Shown: positions 39,947 to 53,400, counted from the first letter of the stretch. The stretch is DNA of 64,000 nucleotides from Pleodorina starrii (GCA_030267565.1 BRXU01000024.1:1720501-1784500); one strand, 5' to 3'. Translations and numbers: made by a program. The notes: generated by a model from the sequence alone, not told the origin.

Positions 39947-42900
39947 ATGACTGCTGCCAGCGGTGACGAAAGCGCTCCTCCTGCAAAGCGCATCGCCTCA
40001 CCTGCTGCCCAGATGAAGCCCAGCGGTTCCACAATGGCCACGGCCGCTGCGGCAGCTCCCACCTCGCCGCCGCCAGCCCTGACGGGCAACATCTTCGACC
40101 TGCTTGACAATGACGACGTTTCTGACGATGACGGGGATGGGGATCGTGAGGCCGCCGCTAGCGTTGGGAAAAAAAAGAAGAAGAAAAAGAAGGGGAAGAA
40201 GGCAAACGCGGTTGGTGAGGGGCAGGGTGAGACGAAGGTGCTGGAGGTGCCAATTGCAAATGGAAATCACACGGGCGGCGGCAGCAGCGGCGATGAGGAC
40301 GAGGCCGTAGCCGCAGCGGGTGGGGAGGGAGCCTCAGGTGCGGCCAAGAAGAAAAAGAAGAAAAAGAAGAAGGGCGCTGCTTCAAGTACCGCCGCAGCGG
40401 GTGTTGGCACGGCAGTTGGTGGCGCCGAGGCAGAGGTGGAAGCTGCGGAGGCGGCGCTTCCTGAGGAGGGCCGCTCATCGCCGCCGCCGCTTACCCCGCC
40501 GGAGCCCACTGCTTCACTGCCATCCCGGCCTGTCCCCGCGTCAGCGCCAGCGCCGCCATCAGCCCCCGCGGCGGCTCCTCTGGCCAAGTCTGTCTCACGG
40601 GCCCTATCCGTGGACATGGTGGAGGACTTTGGGGAGAAGCAGCTCGGCGTGTTTGAGGTCGGAGCAGCAGTGCCCCACGACCCGCTGCTGGGCCCCGCGG
40701 TGTTCAACGCGCTGGGGAAGGTGCAGGTCAAGGGTGAGGACAAGTGGCTGGAGGTAAGTCTAGGAGGCTGATTGTCTAGTGCTGGGGATTGGGCTTCGGG
40801 CGAGGGAATATCACTCCATGCGTGGCGTGCTGGCTTCCGGGTGGACGAAGGTACCGTTGTCCTCTCCGCGCCGACGTAGCGTCGCGGCTTCTTGTGAGTG
40901 GGCCTAGCAGTGCCGCGGCGCAGCGCGTGGGCCTTCATGGGAGCAGTACGGTCAGCGCGTGTCACCAGCAGCTCAACCCTACCGGTGGGGCTGAGGTGGG
41001 GCGGAACGCCACACCCGAGGCGGCTGCCTTGTTTAGCGTGCAGCGCACCTGCTCGTGACTGTCCGTCCTCTAACTTCGGATTCTGAACTGCTTTGATTTT
41101 GGATTTCGTCATCTGCCTTGGCCTACATGATCCCTTCAATCCGTTAGTGTCAGCCCGTTACTGTGGCTGCTGCCGTAAATCTGGGCCGCCGCATGTGCGC
41201 CCAGTGCAGCATCATGAGGGCCCCATTGTTACGTCTGCTATGCAGGCGCCGACAAACGCATGGTCTGTCGGAGGGATTGAAGGTGAGCTGGGCTCCGGGG
41301 GGCCGCCGTCACTGTTTTCGGGGCCGCTAACGAATGCAGCCAAAGCCACGGTCAGCCAAAGCCACTGCTACCTGGAGGCTAACTCCTGGTTAGGAGCGGG
41401 CATCTGATTTGCGGTTGTGAAGTGGCTGAGTCAGCGGCCCAACAGCGGCAAATATCGCTGCACTTGGCATGACGGCAGGGCCCGGAGGCCGTCAGGGACG
41501 GCGTGCAGTCCACGATTCGCTCCATCCGCCGCCTTCTGCTGTGCCCGGCGCGCCCATGTGAGCTGCGCCGGGTCCTTGAGATGATGCAGTGCAAGATATG
41601 TATGTATGTCACAGTGTGGGGGGCTTTCTGGGCTCATTCTAGGGTGAGGGCACCGCCCTCCTATCGTTTATCAGCCACGAGTTTGTTCGCTTAGAGCACC
41701 ATCCACCACCGTCACACTGTCTAACGCCATACGAACTGAGAGTCCAAGGCGGTTGGTCCTGCCAACTAGGACCCCACCTCATCCGTGCACCCGACATCCG
41801 TAGAGACTGAGGGTTCAGCGATTGCCACCAATCAAACGTGTCATCTGCCCAATCAACTGGGGCCCAACTCCACATCTCAGCAGCTAGCCATAATCTCACC
41901 GCTCCCGACAGTGCCGGGGGTCTCCCCGGGAATCGAACCCAGGACCTTGAACCGTAAAGCCGGCAGTGTCAAATCCAGACCAGATATGACATTCGTTGGT
42001 GGCGACTGCCTTTCAGCTCGTGTTCCAACATTGCATGCTCCATGCTTGGACGGCCAGCGTTCCCGTGGCCTTGGCCTCTCCTGTCCCTTCAAGCCGAACC
42101 ACGATGCCGTGATGTACAGGTGCCGCCACGCCCGTCTCAGCATTTGGTATCTTTGACGGTCATGGCGGCCGCATGGCAGCCCAGCACACGGCTAAGCAGC
42201 TGCTGCCGCTCGTGGCGCGATTCGCGGAGCGCGCCGTGGGCCCTGACGCCTCCACGAACCCGGAGCAGCTGGTGGCGGAGGGCTACATCGCTCCGGAGCA
42301 GGCAGAGGAGGCGGAGGAGCTGAAACGTGCGCGCGTGGCTGCGGTGCAGGACGCCCTCATAGCACGCCTGCCAAAGGTGGGGAGGGCCGACGTTATTGAC
42401 AGCCAATGGTCGTACCGGTAATGCTCCGTCGTAATCGCGCCGACCGGCTCTGCGCGCTCTGCCCTCGACCCTTCCCTCCCGGCTCCCGCACACTGCGGTA
42501 CACACAGGCGCTTCATGCGGGATTCGTACAGTGCGATGAAGATGTCATTAGCCGTCACAAAGCCTCGGGGACAACGGCAACTCTGGCAATACAGGTGGGC
42601 ATGATGCGATGACCGCACGAAGAGGGCGTTGGGGTTCATGTCTTTTTGGGTTGGGAGTGATGTATGTGGCCCTGCAATCTATTATATATATCGGCGAGGC
42701 TGGGGGGGCTGAGTGCGCGGCCCTGCTGTCATCACGTCAAACCAGTACCACATACCGGCCCTGGTTCGTGGGATTGCTGGCCGCACAGCAACGTGGAGGC
42801 GCATCTGAACAGGTCATCGTCGCTGTGTTACGTGAAGGTCCCCTTCCGCGAGGGGTCGGCTTCTGGTCTGCGCTCGCGAGCGCCAGACTCATAAGTACCC

Positions 42901-45900
42901 CGCGGGCCTGTGATAGCGGACGAACCCTCGAGGCGTAACTTGGGTGTGTGCGACTTGTTGCTGCGGCACCTGGATCACTCCCTGACCCCGTCTGCATTCT
43001 TCAGGTGGGCTGGGAGCTGCTGGTCGCCAACGTGGGCGACAGTCTGGCCTACCTGGACACCGGGTCGGAGATTGTGGTGGTGAGTACGCAACTTGGTATT
43101 AGACAAGTGGTGGGCTGGTGGGCTGGTTCTCGGTGGGCGATGGGAACTGGAGCGGAGAACACCGAGTGTGCCCCCGCACCTGTGTGCTGCGCTGTGATGA
43201 GGGTATGGCAGGAGCCAAGGGGGCCGACCAAGCCCACCCGCGAATAGTAATGCGGTACAGAGAGGGCCATGATGTCTGAATGCTGAAGGAAGTACACTGC
43301 TGTCGCCAGTCTCACACGCAGTGCACACCTAGCTTCTTGAGTGGGCAGCCCGCTACACAGCTGACAGGGTGAACAGTTCAGTCGCCGCACGCCCAAGATC
43401 ATGTCCCGGTCCAGCTCAGCAGAGGCTCCGCGCTCAGGAGCAACTGATCCCGCCCTTCCTCTCGCGGTGTCCCATGTGCTTGTTTGTAGCTGAGTGCCAA
43501 CCACCGCGTCTCGGAGAGCGCGGAGGAGCAGAACCGGATCCTTCAAGCAGGAGGTAGGGCAGCGCGACAGGATGCGTGCACCGGCATGCGCGTTTCTTCG
43601 ACAGCCGAGCAGCAGCGATGCCGGCCCCTGCGCGCCTCCTGCGCGAAATCACGGTATTAGGCACGCGGTGCCCCACACTGCCCGTAAGGCCGATGTACTG
43701 CAAAGCCAGTACACCGCGGATCAGCATGCCCCACCCCGCTGCCGATATTTTACGTCCTGGCGGTCGGACGGGAAGGGCGCCGTGCAACATGTGTCCTGTT
43801 GTTGCACGTACGATGCGGTCTGGCTGGCCGGTGTTTCGCGGGGTATCTCGATATGCTCATCTCCAACCGGGGGCACGAGCGCGAGCCCGGATGCCTCAAG
43901 TCCTTGTTTGCTGATTGTTATGCCCCACAGGCCGCATTAAGCCCGCCATGTACGACGAGGATGATGACCCGGTGGATGGCTCCGCGGGAAGCGCCACGCC
44001 GCGCGAGGGGCAGCAGCTGCGGGTGTGGCCGGGGGGCATCAACATGACTCGCACCATTGGTAAGTAGGACGGGTGGTTTCATGGCGGTTTGGACCGGTAG
44101 TGGGCAAGATGGGTTTTTGGGCTGTGGCAAATAAGGAATGCTGCAATGCCCTGCCCCTTACGTCATCACTCAGCATACACGGCTGCTGCAATTCATGGCC
44201 AGCTTGCCCGCTGCCACTAACTCTGCCGAGATTTTCGCACCCACAGTACGGTAACAGAACCAAAACTAAGTGCGATATACTTGAATGTCCTGTTGCGCGA
44301 CCCGCTCGTTTCCCTTATCGAGGTGACGAGGCGGCCAGTGGGCTGCTCATCGCCGAACCGGCCGTACGGCAGATCTCCCTGCCCGTCACGGGGGCCCGCC
44401 TCATCATCGCGAGCGATGGGTTGTGGGACGCCGTCAACGCCAAGACCATCATTGGCCAGGTGAGGCCTGCAGCCGGCTTGGTTGGGCGGCCGAGCAGGGC
44501 GATCACCGGGGCATACCGCACCTACATGGCACTGCTCCCATTCCACTGAGCCACTCCCCCGCCCGCCCGCCAACCCAGTCCCTCACCTCCCCCGCTCAGC
44601 TCAGCAGCACGAGTTGGTTGTCAAGGGGGGGAGAGGGGGGTGGCACACGTAGACGCCCAGGCGGGCCGGGTCGGCTGGGGAGGAGGGGGGTTACGCTCGT
44701 ACGACACCTAGGCGCCTCGGTCGACGGCCTTGTCGTTTCATTTAGTTAGTGTTGTTCCTGATGGTGTTCCTGTATTGGAGGATGTTCTGCATTCCTGATA
44801 TGTAAGAATTCGAACGGGTTGGGACGCCCTGCCCATGACCGGCAACTCATGGGCCGGAAGCCCGTGCGTGTGCCTTGATGCTCTCCGGCACGTGCCCTGC
44901 CTGGACAGATTGTGGTGTGGAGGCGCATGGGAAGCACACGCCCGTGTACACGTGCAAACACGTTCTTCGCTCAACCCCCTACCGACACCTCCCGCATATC
45001 CGCTACCCGCCTCCCGCTACCCGCAGCTCCGCACCTGCAACGCCCGTGAGGCGGCCTCCAAGGCCGCTGTGTACGCCATGCGCAGCAAGAAACACGACGA
45101 CGATGTGACGGTGGTGGTGGCGGACTTCGTGCCCAGGCCCAGCGATACGCACGTGCCGGGCCTGCTCAAGCGCGCCTCTGGGCCGGTGGCGGCTGCGCTG
45201 GCGGCTTTGGCGGCCGCGGGCATGAAGGAGGAGCGTGCCGCGCAGTCGTGGCGGCCGCTTGAGACGCCATCCGAAAGCTGGAGGTGAGAGTCGGGACCGG
45301 CGGCTGTTCCGAGCCAGCCAGTTGTTGAGACCCCGGTTGGAGCGTGAAGGACTCTGGGCGCCTTCGGGAGGGCTGCAAAGTAGCGCAGCCTATTTACTAG
45401 CACCCACTGCCAACTGCCTCTTGAGCAGTGGGGTGGGAGAGGGCGGGCGCAGCAGGATATACGCTGTGCAGGAGCATGGTTTGGCCCTGGTCAGGTCAGG
45501 CGCCCAGGCCCGGGTGTTTCCGTCACTTGGCATCAGGTGACCCACCGGTACTGTCACGTGCACTGTGGTGCACGTGTTGTTGCTTTCTTGTGCAGAGAGC
45601 GGCATCGGGCCCACCGGCGTCGCGCCGCCGCCTACCTGCAGCAGCTGGACCTGGCAGAGAAGGCGGAGGCGGAGGAGGCGGAGGAGCTGGAGCGCCAGAA
45701 GCGGGCGGCGGTGGCCCCTGCGGCCGGTACGGCAGGCATCGGTACGGCGGTACGACTGCCAGCTGTTTCGGACACGTACCGCGAGCTGGCGGAGCTCAAG
45801 GTCAACGTGGAAGCGTAAGTTGCACATTGTGTTCCCCACACGTGTATTTACTGTGTTCCCCACACGAGCCATCCGTGTGTGTAACCGTTCGTTGCGCGAT

Positions 45901-48067
45901 ACTCACTGGGCTTCTGACAACTAAAGCGGCATCGCGCGGCAGAAAGCGCTTGTCAAGAGGCACGGCGGAGAGACAGCTTGATACCGGGCGTGGCGCGGGG
46001 GACTGGCTGAGGGATACTGTCCAGTGCCCGTGTGTGCATGATGCTGAAGGGAGGCATGTGTGCATGTGCATGTGCGAGCGCCAAATTTGAGGTACACATG
46101 CGCTGCAGCGGGGGCTGGAGGGGCGTCTGCGTGTGCATCAACACGTCGTGGGCAGCGGAAGCGCGCACACTAAAATTGCAAAGGGACGGACCTTCGCGCA
46201 GGGGCACGTGAATTCCAGTCCCAGGCGCCCCAGTCCCCGCGGTTTCCTTGATGACCTTGTGTTTTTTGCCGCGGGCGTACATCCTGTGGAAGCGGCTTTG
46301 TTGGGCAGTCGGTGCTGCGACATTGTTGCGGCTTGCACATTTTGGATCGTCACTATCGCGTTAGCCACGCACAGGCGGAAGGTCGCCCCCATGATGTTCG
46401 CTCCGCCTGTTCGGCTGCGTGGTCTGCATGGTCTGCTACCTGGTGCTGCCTTGATAGGTCCAACACGCACACGTTCTCCTTGCCTTGCCTCATGCCCTCC
46501 CTTCACGGCACCCTGAGTTCCTGAGGGCCTGGTGCCGCCATAATTACGGTTGCCGTGCAGCCTGGACGACGAGCCCGCTGCCGACTGGACCCAGGTGGAC
46601 CCGAAGAAGAAGAAGGACGACAGCGGCGGATTCGACCTCCGAAAGGAGCTCATGAAGGTCGCACGGCCCGGGGAGGTCAAGCCGCCGCGGTCACCTGGCG
46701 GCGGCGGTGGCCGTGAGGAGCGGACGGAGCCTGGCGGCCGTCGGGAGCGCCGAGGGCGGGGAGGGACCGATCGAGAGCGCAGACCGCCGCGTCGCGAACA
46801 TGACGGCTCTGCGGGGGATGCCACCGTGGCGCCGGCTGCAGCGCCGGCGGCGAACAGCGAGCCGAATGAGACGGTGGAATTGCTGCAGCAGCCCGAGCAG
46901 CAGCAGCCCCGCGGGGAGCGCCGCGAGAGGGTGAACAGGAGGGAGCGCGGCGGGAGAGGTGGCCGAGGCCGAGAGGGAGCCGCTGCGGGGGGACGCAGCG
47001 GCGGCTCGACAGCCACGGCGGAGGCCGCCGAACCCGGCAGCGGCGCCAGTGCGCCTTCGCCTACGGTGCTGTCGGGCGTCGTTAAGGCGGATGGATACCT
47101 GTATGTGCCCAGGTCGTTGCTCGCCGGTGGAGGCATGGCTGCGGCAGCGACTACGGCGACGGCAGCAACGGAAGCGGCAGCAGACACATCCGGTGCAACT
47201 GTGGAGGGCAGCGGTGGCGGTGCGGGGACCAGGGGCAAGCCACGGCGGGATCGCGTGCCGCGCGGCGGCGGGCGTAACCGCGGGGACGGCGCTGCGCCGT
47301 CGACAGGCGCTGTGCAGGACAGCGCAGGCGGGGTTGAGGCGGCGTTGTTGGGTGCGGATGACGCTGCGACTCCTGCGATGCCCAATCACCGAAACCAGCA
47401 GCGGCGGCGGCAGCGAGAAGCAGAGGTTGCGGCGGGTTCGATTCCGGCGGCGGTACGCGCGGCGGCGCCGCCGGCACACGTGCATGTGGCCACAACGTCC
47501 TCAAACGATCCAATCGTGGTCCTGGAGCCGGCTTCGGGGCACCATCAGCGCCGCCCGCCGTACGGCGTCTCCCAGCCTGCGCAGGTGCCGCAGCCGATGC
47601 AAGCGCCGCGGGATACGGCGGCAGCCACATTGCAGTACAGCAGCTCCGCCCAGTCCGGTTCAGGCGGGCAGACGGCTGCAGCGCCACCCGCGGCCCCGGC
47701 CGCCGCACCGGTGGCTGCCCACTTCCCGCCGGCGCAGCAGCACAAGCCTCCGCAGCATCGGGCCCTCGCGGCGGCCCCGCCGCCGCCTGCCGTCCCCAGC
47801 TATGCCGGGCCCATGGATTTCGGAGCCGGCTTTGGTCCGGGATCTAGCATGTGGCCTCCGTCGGGTGGCGGCGGTCAGTACGGCGGCTTCTCAGCGAATG
47901 GCGGAGCGGCTGTACCGAAGCACCCGCCGGGGCTGGCAACTGGGCCTCCGCAGAGGAGCGCTGATGAGGTGGCGGCTGCGGCGGCCGCGGCGGCTGCGGC
48001 GGCTGTGGCGCGAAAGGCGGCAGCCGCCAGAGGTGGTGGCGGTCAGTATGCGCAGGGACGCTCGTAA
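39947..48067 (+). CDS. PP2C-family Ser/Thr protein phosphatase with long N- and C-terminal extensions
   Basis: This is a metal-dependent phosphatase of the PPM/PP2C family. The exons are 39,947-40,753, 41,246-41,282, 42,120-42,376, 42,508-42,594, 43,005-43,079, 43,490-43,553, 43,931-44,059, 44,323-44,459, 45,027-45,283, 45,596-45,814 and 46,561-48,067. Every junction phase agrees, giving 1,191 residues. Core motifs in order: VKGEDKW (about 261-267), in the place of the usual MED box; AFGIFDGHGG (Asp 294); ASGTTAT; LLVANVGDS (Asp 408); LSANHR; IIASDGLWD; and HDDDVTVVV. The metal-binding Asp residues are present, so activity is likely. The N-terminal 250 residues hold two Lys runs separated by acidic stretches. 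The C-terminal 500 hold DPKKKKD, an Arg/Gly-rich stretch (GGREERTEPGGRRERRGRGG) and Ala/Pro/Gln-rich sequence, suggesting nucleic-acid or nuclear association. The ATG at 39,947 is the first in the frame, which opens at 39,857; an upstream exon cannot be excluded. Confidence 0.88.
41640..42005 (-). repeat. tRNA-derived SINE-like element in PP2C intron 2
   Basis: On the minus strand ggttcaaggtcctgggttcg runs into attcccggggagac. The 11 bases GGTTCGATTCC (41,929-41,939) match the Pol III B box exactly, with a T-stem around it. The 5' side (ggtctggatttgacactgcc) resembles a decayed A box. A true tRNA is excluded because the anticodon stem does not pair and the length is short. The 3' boundary is a guess. 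Confidence 0.45.
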
Positions 48068-49538
48068 TGGGATAGGCGGCTACATTCGTACGCATTTGGT
48101 GTGTAAGGTTCCGAGGGATAGTGCAGGTGAATCCAATAGCTGGCGGCGATCTATGCAGGAGGGTGTCACGCACTACCGGCACTACCGGCCACCAGCGTAG
48201 TGCTATAGCCCTTGTCAGTTCTATCGGCGGGGAGCTTTAACGACCGCAGGATGAGAGCTGCGAGATGGAGTACACAAGTCATAAGCCGCCCGTCTCTTCA
48301 GTCGCCTTGACGGCGGTGGAGGGCCTGGGACCCATACAAGTTTTTGTGCTGGTGCTGGTCAACTTACCGAAGGTCACATCGAGGCCTGTGCAAGACATGC
48401 TGACAGGGTCGTGGCCCGCATAGCAAAGCGAGGGGGGGGCGTTTTGTGATGGCGAGAGGAGGTACTGAAAGGTGGAGAGCCAGACACTGTTATGTGCAGA
48501 AGATTCGGGTCAATAATTGTTGTCTTGGTCGCAGGAGTTGTTTTGGCACCGGACCACTAGACACGAGGCTGTCGGAGGCTGTGTCCTGGGCTTGATCGTG
48601 GCGCTCTGTTTAAGGAGCATTATCTGTAAACGCCGCGCATGTTGCGCTGTGTGTCTTGGCCAGACACCATCTCAGTATTAGGGCCTGGAGGACAACCCTC
48701 CTCAGCGCCAGGCGGCTCATCCGGGCGACGGATAGCTGCTTAAAGCTGATGCATGGACATGAATTTGGGTCGGGAATACCAAGCGCAGCGCGCTACCTAT
48801 CTAGCGCGCTTTCCATCTTGTGGCCATGGCTTGACGCCGTCTTGCCAGCTACGGGCAGGTTCCGTTCAAAACCTCGAATGTGTCAAAAGCCTTGACCCCA
48901 CGATGAGATGGGATGCTTGCGGCTCGCTGAAATTGTGGTTAGCCCATCGGTAGCCGTAAACAAATGACGGCAGAGCCGTTTATGCTTGACAACGCGTTAC
49001 TGGGGACCCCAGCACCGAATGTGTTGCGAACCTGCGTGCTGCAGTGCGTTGCCACGCTTCGGTCCCTTTGCTCTGGTGAATCGTGCCTGGTGCTGGGTAT
49101 GGCTCCCAGGATGGAACCCACGGTTTGCATCACCAAGCCCCGCAAGCTCCCCCAACCCGCCGGTTGGCAGTTTGAACTGGCTAACACAGGAAGGAGCGGA
49201 ACGCGCTACAGCCAAGGGCCAACATCCCCTGTCCGAAGAGGACGCAGAGCTGCCACAAGTGCATGGCACCGCCTGGCACCGCTGGCTCTTGGGCACGTAA
49301 CAGCCTGCCTGCAAGCATGGTACCTTATGCCGGCCTCCTGCCTGTGCCGTGGTGCCACTCGGGGTGCTGCTTGCAGGGGGGCATCCATGAGAGCAATAGC
49401 AGCCGCCCAACAGAGTTGGGCGTTTTGTACGGCGGCTTGAAAGCATGTGTCAGCAAGAATTAATTAAGGAGTCGACCATTGTTCCATTGGCAATGTCATT
49501 GGGATCCTAGCGTTATGTGCTAATTTTCTGCAATTTGG
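48068..49538. other. PP2C 3' UTR and intergenic sequence
   Basis: TGTAA signals stand at 48,102-48,106 and 48,625-48,629; the second gives a 3' UTR of a length usual for volvocine genes. A plus-strand frame (48,964-49,440) is open but has no motif. Nothing else was recognised. Confidence 0.45.
48625..48629 (+). terminator. TGTAA poly(A) signal, probable end of the PP2C transcript
   Basis: TGTAA is the chlorophyte polyadenylation signal. This one lies about 560 bases after the PP2C stop. The nearer one at 48,102 is an alternative. Confidence 0.4.
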
Positions 49539-49913
49539 GTGATGATGGTGTGTTCAAACCATGCATATCGCATCTCCCAACTTGCGACCTTCGCACCTAT
49601 GTCGAACCTTGTCGAATGTATTCATAGCTCGCCGACGCACATTGAATTAAGATTGAAAGCGATTGATAAGTTTTATTCCACCGTACGCACGCTCACCGGC
49701 AAGGCGCTCACTTTCACTTTTGCAGACCGACACGCCACGTCAACCACCTCCGGTCAACTTGACCTGAACCTATACAATACTTTGCTTCGTCAGCCAAATG
49801 ATATCGGGCGTAAATACTTTAATTTGAAAGCAATTAGTGGTAGACTCTTCCATCTGGCTTCTTCAAGTGCTTACCCTTGTTTTTGTCCAAATTCTAGAGC
49901 AAGCACTTCATGA
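49539..49913 (+). CDS. hypothetical 124-residue ORF, AT-richer than its neighbours
   Basis: The frame opens MMMVCSNHAYRISQLATFAP and includes IELRLKAIDKFYSTVRTLTG. Codon choice is mixed (TTA, AGA, AAA, AAT are used), unlike the adjacent phosphatase and OPR genes. No family is recognised and no splice sites help. It could be a decayed mobile-element frame or chance. Confidence 0.2.
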   Translation: MMMVCSNHAYRISQLATFAPMSNLVECIHSSPTHIELRLKAIDKFYSTVRTLTGKALTFTFADRHATSTTSGQLDLNLYNTLLRQPNDIGRKYFNLKAISGRLFHLASSSAYPCFCPNSRASTS

Positions 49914-50429
49914 TATCCAATAGGAATGCTCCAAATAGCAAATCGTAGCCGGAAAGCGTTAAGCTTCGACTTGGGAACCTATGGCAGGCCCAGCGACAAC
50001 TTGCCTGCTTCCACGGCATCGATTGAGCGTGACAACGAGGGGAAATTTGATAGGTTATCGCCGTGGTGATCGGCCAATGATGCGCACTTTCAGGGGCGAC
50101 GAGGCGGACGCCCCCGACCCACAGGTGGGCCTGTGAGCCATTCACATTGGTCAATAATCTTCCTGTCAAGCAGTAGTGTTTTGGGGTCGTGCGGCGGCAG
50201 TCGCAACGGCAGGGGAGTGCGTGTAGTTGCGTACATCCCGGGCTGGCGACACATGGGCGACCATATCGCGTGCTGCGCTCGGGGGTGTGAATCATGCCAT
50301 CCTGCGTGGCATGTTTTGTGTACCCCGTCGTTCATAATAATGCGCGGCCGCCTGACGATGCGGTATTTCCCTCTGGCGCCCCTTCTCGAATAGCTGGACC
50401 CCGAGCAGCATCGTCGGAGGCCTGGGGCA

Positions 50430-53400
50430 TTGTGCGGCCCCTTGTCTTGCAACTTGCCTCGTCGTGAAGAAGCCCAGACACAGCAACAGTCGCAGCAGGA
50501 ACCGCAGCGACAAGCGCTGGGGAACTCAAGTTGCGGACAGCGGCGTGCTGTAAGAGACGGCGCCTGGGGTACGCCGGCGCTGCAGGACCGCGGCCGCGCC
50601 AGAAATGCGGCGGCGGACCTTGCTTCGGCGCTTGGGGTACCGAAGCCATGGACCGTGCAGGATCAGCCGTCGTACGCGCCGCTGCTGCTCCGGCGGGCAA
50701 CGGGGCCGTCGCCGCTCGCTGAGGATGCCCCTCTGCCATCAACAAGGCCGTACGACCCCGCTTCTGGAGGTGGCCTGGCGTGTGGTGGCGGCGGTTCTGA
50801 GACCAGCTGCTACGGCACCCGCGCTGACGGCAGTGATAGTACCGGAGAAGCATTGCTGGGTTCGCAGTACAGCGTTACGCAGGGCGGCGAGGGCCGGACC
50901 GAACTAGTTCGGGGCCCGCAGGCGAGCCTTGCGGTCAGCACGCCTCGGTTGTCTTTGTCTGCCGCCGCTGCCGCCATCCTGCGCTTACATGAGCAGCAGC
51001 GGCAGCGGCACGCCGCTCTGGTACCATTGTGGGATGGTCAAAGCCAGGGGAGGGTTCCGCTTCCGCCGCTAGGATTAGGCAGCCCTTGTTACCAGGCCAT
51101 CTCACAGCCGCCGGGCAGCAGCAGCAGCAGCCAGCGGGAGCCGCATGCGCCAGCGGCAGCAGCAGCAGCGGCTTCGGCATCAGTAGGACTGGTAGTCGCA
51201 GCGACGACAGGGACTGGGGAGGCGGTGGCGTCGTCAGCAGCGACGGCAGAAGTTCTGGGGCGGCGGCAGTGCCGGTTGGTTACGCTGCCGGCCGGTAACG
51301 ACGACGAGGAAGGGCAGGTGACATTACGGGCTGTGCACGGGAAACCGGGGCTTCGAAGACGGACGACTATGGCGGTGGAGGACCAAGCTGAAAGGTGCAC
51401 ACCATCACCACCGCGTGGGGGCAACCACGTTGAAAAGTGGCAGGGAAGGGCGCGAAGCCCGACGGCGGAGGACCGCCGCACGGCCCCTCTCATGCATCTC
51501 GCTTCCAGGCCATCCCCCGCCGCCGCTGGCAGCAACAGCAGGAGTAACAGGTGCAGCATTGCCAGCAGCAGGACTTGCGGCAGCAGTAGTAGCAATAGCA
51601 GTAGTAGCAATAGCAGCAGTAGCAGCAGCAGCGAGGCATCAGTTCTGCCCGTTCTTCTGCCAAGTCCGACCAGAACTGCAGTCGCAGCGGTGGCACTGTC
51701 GAAGACTGCCGTCCTCTCTGGGTTGTCATTCGGTGTCGCGGGCGGCGACAACGGCGGCGGGGGCGGCCGCGGCTGGGGGGAGGGTCGCGAAAGTGTGCAG
51801 TACCAAAGGGGTCACAACTCCTGCGGCAACGACAACAGCAGTGCTGGCGTAGGGCGGCGGGGGCCCACCAGCGCCGTTGCCGCCAGGCGGCTGATGCGCG
51901 CTATCACCGGCTGCCACCACTGGCGGCAGCTGCGTGCCCTACTCCAAGAGTACGGCGACTGCCTGAACGCTCTGCACGTGACGGCGGCACTTGGCAAGCT
52001 GACACGGATGCAGCTGCCGCCTCCGCCGTCTCCGTCGCCGCCGCGGGTGCCGCCAAGCTTGCCGGAGCGCGGCTCGCCCTGTCTGTCTCTGCCAGCTGGG
52101 GGGAAGTTGGCCCCCGCTGGTGAGGTTGCGGAGGTGCAGGTGGGTCGATGAGGTCGCCATGACACGTCTGCTTGAGGGTGGCTAGGGCCTATGGGCGGTA
52201 CGACCATGAATCAAAGGGTGGGTTAGGCGTTGGGGTTTGGGTATTGGCCATCTGCTTTGCTGCTGCTGCATACCTCGCATCCTCCAGTGTGAGGTTGCAG
52301 CAGCAAAGCAGATGGCCGTGGCAGGACCCCGGGGGTCCCGACGATGAGATGGGGTAAGAGCGGGGACCCTGACTAAGGCTCAAGCGGCTGGGCAGTGTCC
52401 CTCACAACAGCGGCGCTTCCTTAGCAGTCTCAGTGGGATCCTCCGGCGACGACACCCCCCCTTCCCCCTTGGTGACGGCACCGCGGAGAGGATGGCTGGT
52501 TGGTTGGTTGGTTGGTTGGCTGGTTGGGGAATGTGCGCAGCGGATGATGAGCGGGCCAACCAGCGTAATGACCCTGGCAGCCGCTGATGACGGCCAGGCA
52601 AGTGCCGTACCTTGATAGCCGCTTGAGTGGGTAACCATCGCGCCACGCTTTGGACCCCCCTGGCCCCTGGCCTAACAGATCTTGCTGTCACATCTGGAGA
52701 TTGCGCTTCGGCGCCACATAGATGTGGCGTGGGCAGGATCTGGAGGCCTCGCTGACCCGGGGGGCGGCAGCGGAAGTGGAGGCGGCCGTGGCAGCGACTG
52801 CAGCGGCGGTGGCGGTGTCAGACCCGGCCATGTCAACGCCATCACCGCCGGCTCGGCAGCTTGGATCGCGGACATGGCCTGTGAGGCATCCGCGACGGCG
52901 GCGGAGGCGGAGTTGTACGGCATCACCCCTCGGCTGGGGCCCCGCCAGCTGGCCACCAGCCTAGCGGCGCTGGCGCGGATGCGCTCCGTTGGGTGGCCCG
53001 TGGCGGAGGACCGGGCGCTACTGGGTGCGGCGGTTGCGCTTTCCGGCTTCTGGCAGCTGGAATCCTTTCCTTCCCAGGTGTGCGACCGGGTCGGGTCGGG
53101 TCGGGTCGGGCCGTTCACAACGCGATGCCATGCGGTCCTGCCAACTGCGGCCGAGTTGCCTGGGGGCGTGTTGGTGGTGGCGGGCGGCGCAGTGCGGTTT
53201 CGGGGCTGCTCGTTATCACACCGGCACCGGCACATGCCCGCAGAGAACCCCAAGGAAGAACGCCCACTCCCCCAGCTCCCGCCAACTGCAAGCTGCCATT
53301 TCCGGTGTCCCTCCCTCCTCCTCCGCCTCCTCCTCCTCCTCCAGGAGCTCACGACGCTGGTGTACTCGCTCGCAAAGCTGGGACACCACCCCGGCCGCAC

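Noticed and set aside
41861..42000. A tRNA gene on the minus strand
   Set aside because: A T-arm and B box are present, but the anticodon stem does not pair, the acceptor arms match poorly and the body is too short.
46138..47485. Minus-strand frames of 415 and 264 residues opposite the last PP2C exon
   Set aside because: They are antisense shadows of Ala/Gly/Arg-rich coding sequence. The plus frame continues the phosphatase in phase to its stop.
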